Below are positions 41,547-50,158 of a stretch of 64,000 nucleotides of DNA, piece by piece. Position 1 is the first letter of the stretch, and every line of letters begins with the position of its first letter. The translations under genes were made by a program, and so were the position numbers. Origin of the DNA: JAFEBO01 sp044221315 (GTDB taxonomy: Bacteria > Planctomycetota > Phycisphaerae > Phycisphaerales > UBA1924); the NCBI GenBank assembly GCA_044221315.1, contig JBGAPK010000008.1, positions 73,653 through 137,652 on the forward strand. Direction: 5' to 3'. Under the pieces are notes generated by a model. That model did not search any database, was not told where the DNA came from, and worked only from the letters and a program-made list of their open reading frames with translations.

Positions 41547-42374
41547 TCAATACGCCTGGCGGACGTACTTGCGCTTCTTCATCGGGGCCTGGTCGTCGTA
41601 CGCGCCCTTCATCGAGCGTTCGGGCAGCTTGATCTTCGGACGCTTGACCTTCTTGTGCGGGATGCTGTCGAGGATGTGCTGGATGCAGTTGAGCCGCGCC
41701 CGCTTTTTGTCGTCGCTCACCAGGACGTGCCAAGGAGCGTGGCGCGTGTCGGTGGCATCGAGCATCCGGTCGCGGGCCTTGGAATAGGCGAACCAGCGCT
41801 CGCGCGAGGGCAGGTCCATCGGGCTCAACTTCCACTGGCGTAGCGGGTCGTCGATCCGGGCCTCGAAGCGTTTCTTCTGTTCCTTGTCGCTGACCTCGAG
41901 CCAGACCTTGATGAGGATGATGCCGGCGTTGACGATGAACTTTTCGACGATGGGGCAGAGTTCGAGGAAGCTCTCGTACTGATCGTCGGTGCAGAAGCCC
42001 ATGACGTGCTCGACGCCGGCGCGGTTGTACCAGGAGCGATCAAAGATCACGACCTCTCCGGCGGCGGGGAAGTGCTGCATGTAGCGCTGGATGTACATCT
42101 GCGACTTCTCGCGGTCGGACGGCGCGGGGAGCGCGACGAGGCGGAAGACGCGCGGGCTGACGCGCTCGGTGATGGCCTTGATCACGCCGCCCTTGCCGGC
42201 GGCGTCGCGACCCTCGAACACGACGATCACGCGCAGGCCCTTGTGCTTGATCCAGTCCTGCATCAGGCAGAGCCTGGCCTGGAGCTTCTTCAGCTCCTTG
42301 TCGTACTTCTTTGACTTGAGGCGCTCGGGCTCGGCGTGGGGGGAGTGGCGGGCGGAGGGATGAGACTTGGCCAT
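41547..42374 (-). CDS. ppk2: Polyphosphate kinase 2 family protein
   Basis: 275 residues forming one PPK2 domain, the usual length of a class I/III enzyme. Walker A is VIVVFEGRDAAGKGGVIKAI, followed by RYMQHFPAAGEVVIFDRSWYNRAG (Walker B-like Asp-Arg and lid Arg residues), and KFIVNAGIILIKVWLEVSDKEQ with downstream RRF-type lid residues (KKRFEARIDDPLRQWKLSPMD). It uses polyphosphate to phosphorylate ADP or GDP, or AMP for class II/III; the class cannot be fixed by eye. The ATG at 42374 has GGAG 8 bases upstream and is preferred over an upstream in-frame ATG at 42464. It is the first gene of the ppk2-xfp-LOG-glucosidase-DUF4239 run. Confidence 0.93.
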   Translation of the reverse strand: MAKSHPSARHSPHAEPERLKSKKYDKELKKLQARLCLMQDWIKHKGLRVIVVFEGRDAAGKGGVIKAITERVSPRVFRLVALPAPSDREKSQMYIQRYMQHFPAAGEVVIFDRSWYNRAGVEHVMGFCTDDQYESFLELCPIVEKFIVNAGIILIKVWLEVSDKEQKKRFEARIDDPLRQWKLSPMDLPSRERWFAYSKARDRMLDATDTRHAPWHVLVSDDKKRARLNCIQHILDSIPHKKVKRPKIKLPERSMKGAYDDQAPMKKRKYVRQAY

Positions 42375-42564
42375 TGCTGCGGCTCCGGAGCGCTTTCCGA
42401 GCCGATCGGCCAAATCCACGGTTGCCCTTGCCGCACTGCGATCGGACACGTCGCGCGAGGACAAAGTCTAGGGGTCCGACGGCCGCCACCCCCATCCCCC
42501 ACACCCCTTCCCCACACCACCAAAGGAGCGTTGCAATCGAGTCTCAATGGGCGATCGCCATGCC

Positions 42565-43500
42565 TCACGGGCAGAGCAGTGCGTTGTACGCCGCGACGAA
42601 GATCACAAAGTCCGAGTCTTCCACCGCTCCGTCGTGGTTGAAATCGGCCGGGCAGCCGCCGGGCATCGCGGGGTCGGCGCAGTCGAGGATGTTGTAGGCG
42701 TTGATGAAGATGACAAAGTCGTCGTCGGCGACGAGCCCGTCGTGGTTGAGATCGCACGGGCAGGGGGCGGCCCCGAACGGGTCGAGCGCGAGCGCGGCGA
42801 CCGTGGCGTCGGCGAGGGCACCCCGATAGAGGCGGAAGAGGGCGATGGAGGCATCGGAGAATTCGCCCTGGCCGCCGGCCTGGGTGTTGTCCGCGATGAG
42901 GTGGATCAACTTGCCCGGGTTGTCGGCGTTGACCAGATTCATGTTGTCGGTCGCGGCCTCCAGCTGTTTGACGCCATCGAGATAGGCCCGGACCATCGCG
43001 CTCTGGCCCTGGCGGTGCTGCACGGTCAGCATGACGTGGTGGTACGCGCCGGAGAAGATGCCGGCGCCGGTGCCATCGACGGTGGGATAGACGTTCAGGT
43101 GGTTGGACGGGCTGGCGTAGAAGCCCACGTCGCTCTTGCGGTCGTGGGCGTCGAGGATCATGCGCCATGCCGCGTTGCGTTCAAAGAAGGCAAACACCAG
43201 TTCGACGCTGTAGTCGTCGGAATCGACGAGCGCGGAAGCGTCGAGGAAGAGGCCTGCCTGCTGATTCACCGGAAAGTTATTCCCATCCATGTGGTAGACG
43301 CGGCGCAGCGTTCCGAAGACCGACTCGGTTGCAAAGCCGTTGGCGCCAAGCGGATCGATCGGGATGAGGGCGGGTGCGCCCGGGACAGCCGAGCCAAACG
43401 AATCTTGAAAGAAGTAGGAGGCCACCTGCGCCCGGACGCTCGCCGCGCTCATCAAGGACAGGGCTACGGCGCTCATCGCCACGCGAGCGGAAAACATCAT
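42565..43500 (-). CDS. Secreted LamG-like protein with dockerin-like C-terminus
   Basis: 311 residues. A signal peptide (SAVALSLMSAASVRAQ) precedes a concanavalin/LamG-like jelly roll (YSVELVFAFFERNAAWRMIL, then YHHVMLTVQHRQGQSAMVRAYLDGVKQLE, and FRLYRGALADATVAAL). It ends with the shared double module (CPCDLNHDGLVADDDFVIFI and CPADFNHDGAVEDSDFVIFV) and LLCP. The gene lies downstream of the HAD gene promoter, divergent from it, and upstream of PPK2 with 190 bases between. It is the fourth of five such proteins in the window. Confidence 0.88.
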   Translation of the reverse strand: MMFSARVAMSAVALSLMSAASVRAQVASYFFQDSFGSAVPGAPALIPIDPLGANGFATESVFGTLRRVYHMDGNNFPVNQQAGLFLDASALVDSDDYSVELVFAFFERNAAWRMILDAHDRKSDVGFYASPSNHLNVYPTVDGTGAGIFSGAYHHVMLTVQHRQGQSAMVRAYLDGVKQLEAATDNMNLVNADNPGKLIHLIADNTQAGGQGEFSDASIALFRLYRGALADATVAALALDPFGAAPCPCDLNHDGLVADDDFVIFINAYNILDCADPAMPGGCPADFNHDGAVEDSDFVIFVAAYNALLCP

Positions 43501-43593
43501 CGGGGCATCTCCTCGCCTCCCGGAATACTTCCGGCGGGCATCCGCAGCCTACCACGCCGGCGCTCGCGGCAACAGCGTTTCCTACCCTCGTTC

Positions 43594-44361
43594 ATGAAGT
43601 TCGCCGAGCGTCAGGGACGGTTCGACGCGGTTATTTGCGACATCGACGGCTGCCTGGGTCCGGAAAGTCATCACCCGCTCGACGCGGCGGCGCTCGCGAA
43701 GATCGCGGCGCACAACCATCGCGTCCGCGCCGGGGGGAGCGGGCCGGTGCTTACGCTGGCTTCGGGGCGACCGGCTCCGTTCGTCGAGTGCCTTTGCCGG
43801 TTGACGTTCAACACGACCGTGCCGTGCATCGCGGAGAACGGCGTGTGGCTCTACACGCCTCAGACCGGCGGCTTTGAGCAGGACCCGGCGATCACGGCGG
43901 ATGATCTCGAGGCTGTGGAAGAACTCACCGCCTGGATCCGGCGCGACCTGAGCCCCAAGGGAGTCGTCATCCAGCCGGGGAAGAGCGCAAGCGTCTCGAT
44001 CTTTCACGAGGACACGGCCTATCTCATGTGGCTCATGCCGGTCCTGCGCGAGCGCTGCCAGCGCGGCGGCGACGCCGGCCCGTGGCGCATCCGGGTGAGC
44101 AACACCGTCCGCTGGATCAACCTCGACCTCGAGCATGTGAGCAAGGCCACCGGCATTGCGCGACTGATCGCCAAGACCGGGCTCAAGAAAGACCGCCTCG
44201 CCGGCATCGGCGATTCGCTGTCCGACCTGGCCATCGCGGAGCGCGTCGGGTTCTTTGCATGCCCGAAGAACGCGGACGAGAAACTCAAGGACCACGCCGC
44301 ATATGTCTCCGAAAAAGAAGAGATCGAGGGCGTGCTGGAGATACTGGAAAAGCTGGTGTGA
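43594..44361 (+). CDS. HAD-superfamily hydrolase, Cof/SPP-like (HAD-IIB)
   Basis: 255 residues. Motif I is AVICDIDGCLGP (nucleophile and acid Asp pair), motif II is LTLASGRP, and motif IV is LAGIGDSLSDLAIAE with the metal-binding Asp pair. The type C2B cap lies between motifs II and III (VPCIAENGVWLY ... ISVSIFHEDTAYLMWLM). This is a sugar-phosphate phosphatase layout, similar to sucrose or trehalose/glucosyl-3-phosphoglycerate phosphatases, but the substrate is not known. The ATG at 43594 matches the family start. It converges on rpiB, with a strong hairpin between them. Confidence 0.87.
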   Translation: MKFAERQGRFDAVICDIDGCLGPESHHPLDAAALAKIAAHNHRVRAGGSGPVLTLASGRPAPFVECLCRLTFNTTVPCIAENGVWLYTPQTGGFEQDPAITADDLEAVEELTAWIRRDLSPKGVVIQPGKSASVSIFHEDTAYLMWLMPVLRERCQRGGDAGPWRIRVSNTVRWINLDLEHVSKATGIARLIAKTGLKKDRLAGIGDSLSDLAIAERVGFFACPKNADEKLKDHAAYVSEKEEIEGVLEILEKLV

Positions 44362-44412
44362 GAAGAACCCGGACGCGGCCCGGTTGGGATCGGTCGTTCA
44401 CTTCGTTCCCGC

Positions 44413-44461
44413 CTCGTTCGGCACGCTTTCTTCCGGAACGAGTGCCCGCGTGCCGAACGAG
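44413..44461. terminator. Perfect 14-bp inverted repeat between convergent genes
   Basis: CTCGTTCGGCACGC (44413-44426) and GCGTGCCGAACGAG (44448-44461) with a 21-base loop, located between the HAD gene and rpiB. There is no T-run on either strand, so it may serve as a bidirectional factor-dependent terminator or RNase barrier. Confidence 0.6.
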
Positions 44462-44517
44462 CCCGGAGCGCAGCGAAGGGGCAGACCGGGGAGCGAAGCA
44501 CTCTGCGCTCGACGGGT

Positions 44518-44982
44518 CTAATCCCTGACCGACTTCGGATCCTTTCCCTCTTCAATCGCGGCGATCTTTTCGATGCGCCGGTTGTGGCGGCCGCCGGCGA
44601 ACGGGGTGTGCAGCCACTGCTCGACGATCTTCTCGATCAGGCGCTGTCCCAGCAGGTCGGCGGAGAGGCAGAGGATGTTGGCGTTGTTGTGGCTGCGGGC
44701 CAGTTGGGCCGTGATTTCGTCGTGCACGTTGGCGGCCCGCACTCCCTTGACCTTGTTCGCGGCGATGCACATCCCGACGCCGGTGCCGCAGATCAGGACG
44801 CCCGCGTCAATCTTCTGCTGTGAGACGGCGTTTGCAACGAGAAAGGCGGGCTCGGGATAGTCGCAGGGTTGGCCCGAGGCATCGCCGAGAATCTCGACGG
44901 TGTGGCCCTCCGAGCCGAGGCGCTCGGCGAGTTGCTTGATGGCTGCGGCCCCGCGATGGTCGGCTCCAAGCCCGATCTTCAT
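44518..44982 (-). CDS. rpiB: Ribose-5-phosphate isomerase B
   Basis: 154 residues, full RpiB/LacAB size. N-terminal MKIGLGADHRGAAAIKQLA, catalytic-cysteine block GVLICGTGVGMCIAANKVKG and SHNNANILCLSADLLG are all diagnostic. It interconverts ribose 5-phosphate and ribulose 5-phosphate in the pentose phosphate pathway. The ATG overlaps the stop of the upstream Sua5-phosphatase gene by four bases (ATGA), so the pair is translationally coupled. B. subtilis has the same neighbours as separate genes (ywlC, ywlE, ywlF). Confidence 0.96.
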   Translation of the reverse strand: MKIGLGADHRGAAAIKQLAERLGSEGHTVEILGDASGQPCDYPEPAFLVANAVSQQKIDAGVLICGTGVGMCIAANKVKGVRAANVHDEITAQLARSHNNANILCLSADLLGQRLIEKIVEQWLHTPFAGGRHNRRIEKIAAIEEGKDPKSVRD

Positions 44983-46178
44983 GACTTTTCTCCGGCCGCC
45001 TTTGCGCGGGGTTTCGAGGGCTTTGCATCCACGCCGGGGAGCAGTCTCCGCTCGGCGAACCGCTGAAGGATATCGGATCGGATCTCTTCCGCCGCCCGGG
45101 TGTAGGCGGTGAAGCCGGCGCCAATCGGGTCCGGGATGTCTTGGCCGTGCGGGTCGAGCAGTTCGACCTTCGCCGCGGCTTCCGGCACCAGTTCGAGGAT
45201 CGCCTCGCGGTGGGCACGCGTCATGGCGTAGACAACCTCGGCGCCGCTGATCATCTCGGCGGTCAGCGAGCGCGACCGATGGGGCTTGCGCGGCGGGGGC
45301 ACGCCCATCTTGGCCAGAGCGCGGTCCGCGTCCGACGTTGCCGGTGCGCCGTCGGAGGCCTGCGTTCCCGCGGAGGCGACCCGAACGATCACCGCCGACG
45401 GCGGCGCCTTCTCAAGGAGGTCGCGGGCGATCGACTCGGCCATCGGGCTGCGGCAGGTATTGCCCGAGCAGACGAAGAGCACCACCGTCTCCATTGCGCG
45501 GTCGATCGCCTTGGAGTCGATCGCGCCCTCCTTGTCCACGCGATAACCGCCCGCGGCCGTGAGTGTCACCGCGGTCGAGATTCCACCAAGGCGCGTCGGC
45601 CCCGCGTCGATGCAGAGCGTTATGCCGGCGCTTTCGAGTGCGCCGCGCAGGCCGGAGCCGTCGAGCGATCGCCCGGTCCGGCTCATCGCCCGGGGCACGC
45701 GGTCCATGGCGATCGGAGTCTTGGCCTGGGAGAGGACATCGCGCACGAAATCCAGGTCCGGCAGGCGGAGCGAGAGCACACCATCGGTGACGAACGCGCC
45801 GGGAATCTCCCCGGCGACCGAGCCCGCCGGGGCGCTCTCATAGAGGATGCGGACCGGTCCGGGGGTCAGGCGGTCGAAGAACCGCCGGTGCGCCCGGTGC
45901 GAGATGCCGAGGGCGCGGACTGCGGCGTCGCGGTCGGGGGCGTGCCAGGTGAACCCGGTCGGCCCGACGGCCTTGCCGGTTATCGTGCGCTTTACGCCGG
46001 ATGCAAACGCCGCCAGCCTTCCAAGGGCGTTGGGGCGTGCAGCGCTCGCGGCGATGCCGTACACCGTCTCTGTGGGGAGCACGAGCAATTCGCCCTCGTC
46101 GAGCAGCGCGGCGGCCCTGGCCGCGAGGGTCTCGCGGGCGTTTGGGTCCAGGGATGTCAATTCGATGACTTCGGGCAC
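44979..46178 (-). CDS. Fusion of Sua5/YrdC-like domain and low-molecular-weight phosphatase (YwlE-like)
   Basis: 399 residues. The N-terminal half (about 1-215) has Sua5/YrdC marks: LLVLPTETVYGIAASAAR, LTPGPVRILYE, GGISTAVTLTAAGGYRVDKEGAI. This domain makes threonylcarbamoyl-AMP for the t6A modification of tRNA. The usual KxR and SAN elements are not obvious, so catalytic competence is uncertain. The C-terminal half (about 232-380) is an LMW phosphatase: CSGNTCRSPMAES is the CX5R loop, and DIPDPIGAG the general-acid loop. The Thr in CxGNTCR is the residue associated with arginine-phosphate specificity in YwlE. It starts at GTG 46178; the longer frame adds unlike sequence. It overlaps rpiB. 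Confidence 0.88.
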   Translation of the reverse strand: MPEVIELTSLDPNARETLAARAAALLDEGELLVLPTETVYGIAASAARPNALGRLAAFASGVKRTITGKAVGPTGFTWHAPDRDAAVRALGISHRAHRRFFDRLTPGPVRILYESAPAGSVAGEIPGAFVTDGVLSLRLPDLDFVRDVLSQAKTPIAMDRVPRAMSRTGRSLDGSGLRGALESAGITLCIDAGPTRLGGISTAVTLTAAGGYRVDKEGAIDSKAIDRAMETVVLFVCSGNTCRSPMAESIARDLLEKAPPSAVIVRVASAGTQASDGAPATSDADRALAKMGVPPPRKPHRSRSLTAEMISGAEVVYAMTRAHREAILELVPEAAAKVELLDPHGQDIPDPIGAGFTAYTRAAEEIRSDILQRFAERRLLPGVDAKPSKPRAKAAGEKS

Positions 46179-46389
46179 GGTGGGGGGTTGGGGAGTATGA
46201 CGAAAAGACGAACGTTCGGGAGTTGAAAGGATTGCGGGCTGGAACCCGTACGATTCCTGATCGAATAGAGTTGAGTCCGGGAGCGCTCCGCGTGAGCGCA
46301 TGGATCTCCGTCGGGAGCTTTGGACGGTCGGACGCGTCTCCGGCACCTTGGATCATTCGCCGCGTCGCGGCCAGAAGACGGACGGTCTT

Positions 46390-47598
46390 ATGCCATTGAG
46401 CAATACACGCCGCGGGCCCGATTCGGGTTCTTCGCGCCCCGCCTTCACCCTGATCGAGCTGCTGGTGGTCATCGCCCTGATCGGGCTCTTGATCGGGATA
46501 TTGCTTCCCGCCCTGGGCGGCGCCCGCAAGGCGGCCCGGAACGCGGCTACCCGGAGCATGATGAGCCAGATCGTGAGTGCCTCGGCCGCGTTTGAAACGG
46601 AGAACCGGCGCCCGCCGGGGTATTTCACGGCGCGGGAGATGGGGAGCGTGGAGAACACCGGCGCTGCCGGTGAAACGAACGTCGGGCGCGGCATGACTGC
46701 GATGGAAAACGTCCTTCTCGATCTCTGCGGCAAGGACGCGATCTTCGTCGGGTCGGATGCTCAATTTCCCACTACGAAGGACAAGGCGAGCTACCTCAAG
46801 GATGTCGGCCCGATCGCCGCGAGCGACCCGACCCGCACCGTATGGGTCAATCCCGATCTCATCGCTTCGGGCAAGAACAATTACTTCAATGTGGGAAAGA
46901 AGAGCCTGGCCAGTTTTACGGTGGACGGTACAACCAACACACAGCGGGCCGGATTGAAGTTTGCCGGCCGTTCGGATGAGACGCAGCTTCTCGACCTGGT
47001 CGATTATGAGGGCCAGCCGATTCTCGCCTGGCAGCTCGATGAATCGTGCAAGACGCCGATCGACGACGCGACGAATCCCACGACTTCTTTCGTCGGCCGT
47101 GATTCGGCCATTGCTTCCCGTTTCTATTGGGGATCCAACTCCGGAATCCTCAAGAGCAAGGCGCAGGGCAAGCTGGGGCTGAACACCATTTGGGAAACAG
47201 CAGCTCCCACCAAGCCCACGATGAGCCTGCTGGCCGAGCAGGCCGCGGGTGGCCAAGCGCCGAAGAACCACGAAAATAAGGGCGAGCTTGCGACTCTGCA
47301 GGCCATCCTCGGCAACCCCGGCCAGCCCAACGCGACACCCGATCCGAAGACAGCGGCGATCGACACAATTCTCCCCGCCGGACCGCGCGGCCGGATTGTC
47401 TTCCAGGCTCCGGGCTCCGACGGCATCTTCCTTGCTCAGCGCGAGGGCGCGAAGTACTTCAAGGACGCGGCAACCCGAGCGATCTATTACGGCGTGAACA
47501 TCAAAGATGCCGGCGGCAACTTCTACACGGATTCAAACAAGAAGGCCACGTCGATCAATATTCTCGACCGGTTTGATGACATCATCCTTGCGAATTGA
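46390..47598 (+). CDS. Type II secretion-like pseudopilin, large
   Basis: 402 residues. A 17-residue basic leader (RRGPDSGSSRP) is followed by AFTLIELLVVIALIGLLIGILLPALGGA, a textbook prepilin signature with Glu at +5. The remaining 340 residues are a large soluble domain with no closer family recognised. Planctomycetes have many such proteins, and their roles in pili or secretion are mostly unknown. The ATG at 46390 is chosen because the upstream frame adds non-pilin sequence. The upstream interval to the divergent Sua5 fusion (46179-46389) should hold its promoter. A strong intrinsic terminator follows at 47651-47682. Confidence 0.86.
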   Translation: MPLSNTRRGPDSGSSRPAFTLIELLVVIALIGLLIGILLPALGGARKAARNAATRSMMSQIVSASAAFETENRRPPGYFTAREMGSVENTGAAGETNVGRGMTAMENVLLDLCGKDAIFVGSDAQFPTTKDKASYLKDVGPIAASDPTRTVWVNPDLIASGKNNYFNVGKKSLASFTVDGTTNTQRAGLKFAGRSDETQLLDLVDYEGQPILAWQLDESCKTPIDDATNPTTSFVGRDSAIASRFYWGSNSGILKSKAQGKLGLNTIWETAAPTKPTMSLLAEQAAGGQAPKNHENKGELATLQAILGNPGQPNATPDPKTAAIDTILPAGPRGRIVFQAPGSDGIFLAQREGAKYFKDAATRAIYYGVNIKDAGGNFYTDSNKKATSINILDRFDDIILAN

Positions 47599-47650
47599 GC
47601 GGTGGCGCCGAGGCTCTTTCCGTCATTGTCGGACAATCAAGACGAACGAA

Positions 47651-47682
47651 ACACCGGCGCTCCCGCCGGTGTCTTTTTTTTT
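47651..47682 (+). terminator. Intrinsic (rho-independent) terminator
   Basis: ACACCGGC, loop GCTCCC, GCCGGTGT, then C and nine consecutive T (47674-47682). It is 52 bases downstream of the pseudopilin stop. Confidence 0.92.
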
Positions 47683-47752
47683 CTCCACCGCGGGCTCGCC
47701 GGCCCGCGCCCGTGGTTGACTGCCCACGGCAATACGTGCGTTACCTCGCGGG

Positions 47753-48748
47753 CTAGTCCCAGTGCCCGCCGGGAACGGACCTGATCCAGTCTGAGTAGGC
47801 GTCCGCCCTCACGTAGACCCCGCCATCCCCGCAGTCCTTCTGGCTCGGAACGACGCCGCGGGAGGTACAGCCCGCCAGGTACCAGTCGTTCCCGCTCAAC
47901 ACATACGCCGGCCCGCCGCTATCGCCGAAGCACGAGTCCTTCACGGCCGCCGGATCGGCGCAGACCATTTCAAGACCCGCGTGGCACCCATATTTTCCGG
48001 GATCGCCCGGGCGACTGCACGCGAGCGAGACCGCGGCGACATCGGCCTCACGTTTGACCCCTTTCCCGCTCAATCTCCAGCGGTCGCCGTACCCGTATCC
48101 GACCAGGCGGACCCAGGAGGCGCCGTTGATCACCTCCGGCTTGGCGATCGAGCGCGGGGCAACCGTGGTGACGTCGCGTTCCAGGATGAGGACGGTCAGA
48201 TCGTTGTCGAACGCGGGGTTCCCGCGGTAGCGGGGGTGGGGGACCGAGCGGATGACCTTGACGGTTTCGCCCGGTCCAAAGACGCTCGGACCGATGAAGA
48301 CGCGCGACGCGCAGGAGGCGTTGCAATGCCCCGCCGTCACAACCACGTTCTTCGCAACAAGCGTGCCGCTGCAGCACCAGTCACGCGCCCCCCCGACGGC
48401 GACACAATCTGGGAATTCGACGGTAATGTCGCCGATGATGCGCGGCTGGAGCGTGGCGGCCGGGGCAAACTCCAGCATGCCCCTCAGGTTCGCCGCGTAG
48501 GCCGGATCGTCGGCAAACGCGGACGCGTCCGCGCTGTCAGCGCGCCCGGGATCAAGAGCCGAGTTCAGGCTTGATGTGAACACCCGGGCGAAGACCTGGT
48601 CGTTGGTTCCCGCCACGCGCGAGGCCTCGGCTTTGGCGCGCTCGATCGCGGCGTTCTCGCGTTGAACCCGCGGCTTCTCCGCGTTCTGGCACCCACCGGC
48701 AAGGAGGGATATCGGAACGAAAGCGAGGAGGGCAATGGTTCGCTTCAT
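47753..48748 (-). CDS. Trypsin-like serine protease lipoprotein (S1 family)
   Basis: 331 residues. The signal peptide ends in a lipobox (LAGGC, Cys20). The catalytic triad is present: His in VVVTAGHC, Asp in FDNDLTVLIL, Ser in SCFGDSGGPAYV. Extra cysteines (CCSGTL, NASCAS, CFGDS, GCTSRG) suggest several disulfides, as in secreted S1 enzymes. An N-terminal helical segment of about 60 residues precedes the protease domain and could act as propeptide or linker. The active-site Gly-Asp-Ser-Gly is standard. Position 6 residues before Ser (the S1 pocket site, KDSCFGDSGG) is Asp, which predicts Lys/Arg preference if it occupies residue 189. Confidence 0.92.
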   Translation of the reverse strand: MKRTIALLAFVPISLLAGGCQNAEKPRVQRENAAIERAKAEASRVAGTNDQVFARVFTSSLNSALDPGRADSADASAFADDPAYAANLRGMLEFAPAATLQPRIIGDITVEFPDCVAVGGARDWCCSGTLVAKNVVVTAGHCNASCASRVFIGPSVFGPGETVKVIRSVPHPRYRGNPAFDNDLTVLILERDVTTVAPRSIAKPEVINGASWVRLVGYGYGDRWRLSGKGVKREADVAAVSLACSRPGDPGKYGCHAGLEMVCADPAAVKDSCFGDSGGPAYVLSGNDWYLAGCTSRGVVPSQKDCGDGGVYVRADAYSDWIRSVPGGHWD

Positions 48749-48784
48749 GGCGCGTGCTCCGCGAGCGGTCTCGCCTGATCGGGC

Positions 48785-49909
48785 TCACTTGATGCGGTCG
48801 TACACGTACTTGATGAGGTCGATGAGTTCCTTCAGTCCGGCGCCGTAGTCCTTCTCGCTGTGCTCGCTGAAGTAGCGATAGGCGAGCGCCTCGGTCGTTC
48901 GACGCGATGAGACTTCGAAGAAGCAGTCAACCACCTTGGCCGCCGTGTCGTTGTTGCCGAACGCAAAGTTGCCGCCGACGACGAAACTGAGACTCATATC
49001 CGAGAAGATGCGGAAGACAAATCCCGACAGCGCCTTGGACTGCTCCGACGCCATCGCCGAGGCAAACTGGATCGCGTGGAGCTCGTCGGTGGTGATCTCG
49101 GTGTCCGAGGCGATGTTGCGGACGACTTCCGCGTCGTAGGCGCCGTTGGCGTCCTTTGACAGGGCGGCAACGGTCGGCTCCTTCTCGCCGGGGTTGAGCC
49201 ACTTGCGCTTGTTGTTCGCGTCCATCTCGAAGTACACGGGAACCCTGAAAAGCGAATCGTCCACCGCCTCAAAGAACACGGTCAGAAAGCCCGTGATGGT
49301 GTCGTTGCTGATCGCGCCGTCCTTGACGGCTGGTTTCGCGATCGGCGTGCCGCGCCGATCGACGAATTTCCCGTCGAAGTAGGCGATCATGTACGACTGG
49401 ATCCGGCGCATCGCGAGTGCGTTGCGGTCGGCCGCGCGCGCCTGGTACCCCGCAACCGAGGAAGACCAGACCTGCAGGTTTGCCGATTGCAGATCCGTCT
49501 TTAGGAAGTCTGTGAAGTCCGATTCGGTGAAGCTCACCGGCTTCAGGCTTGGTGCGCCGGTCGTTGCGGACCGGGCCCGGTCGATGCTGAACGCGTCAGC
49601 GTTTACGTCTATGAGCTTCCGCATCAGAGATGACTGCGCCAATCCCGATGAGAGAACGTACGGGGTCCCGGCGCCGCGCGCCGGCGAAGGATCGGGCGAG
49701 TGCACCTGGTCGTGTGCTGCGAGAAGTCCGGCCACGACCTGGTTCCCGCTTGCGGCCCGGCCCTGCGGCTGCACCTGTGTCGGGGCCGGAAAGAGCTCCT
49801 CGCCCGTCGTGATCGGGCGGTTGGTCAAGCCGGTCTGGCAGCCGGTTCCAAAGCCGACGAAAAGCAATCCCGCGGCAACGGCTGCTTTCGGCTTCCAGCG
49901 ATGCACCAT
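48785..49909 (-). CDS. Lipoprotein of unknown function, 374 aa
   Basis: A signal peptide with lipobox-like FGTGC (Cys24) is followed by an Asn/Thr-rich linker and a helical domain (FTDFLKTDLQSANLQVWSSSVAGYQ, LAMRRIQSYMIAYFDGKFVD). An alpha/beta part with FRVPVYFEMDANNKRKWLNPG and a C-terminal helical stretch (SEHSEKDYGAGLKELIDLIKYVYDRI) follow. No family was recognised. The ATG at about 49909 matches a lipoprotein start; an upstream TTG frame adds only low-complexity sequence. It is co-oriented with, and 36 bases from, the trypsin-like lipoprotein gene, so the two may be one transcript. It is divergent from comEC. Confidence 0.75.
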   Translation of the reverse strand: MVHRWKPKAAVAAGLLFVGFGTGCQTGLTNRPITTGEELFPAPTQVQPQGRAASGNQVVAGLLAAHDQVHSPDPSPARGAGTPYVLSSGLAQSSLMRKLIDVNADAFSIDRARSATTGAPSLKPVSFTESDFTDFLKTDLQSANLQVWSSSVAGYQARAADRNALAMRRIQSYMIAYFDGKFVDRRGTPIAKPAVKDGAISNDTITGFLTVFFEAVDDSLFRVPVYFEMDANNKRKWLNPGEKEPTVAALSKDANGAYDAEVVRNIASDTEITTDELHAIQFASAMASEQSKALSGFVFRIFSDMSLSFVVGGNFAFGNNDTAAKVVDCFFEVSSRRTTEALAYRYFSEHSEKDYGAGLKELIDLIKYVYDRIK

Positions 49910-50158
49910 GCGTCGAACCCCCTTGTCCGCCCGCGCGACCTTTGAAGCGCTTCCGGCCGTGGCATCGCCTCGGCAAGTACTGGCTTCCGCGCCGCACGGG
50001 CGTCCTCTTCTGGGCGTAGCCCGGGTCGCCGGTGTGACAGGAATCTTCACGGAACCGCGCACTTTTCGAAGAAAAGAAACTTTGAAGCCGGCGAACCGGG
50101 TTGGCGCCTCATGAAGTCCGCTTGACGAATCGGCCTCCATCGCGGACGCTCTGCCCGC

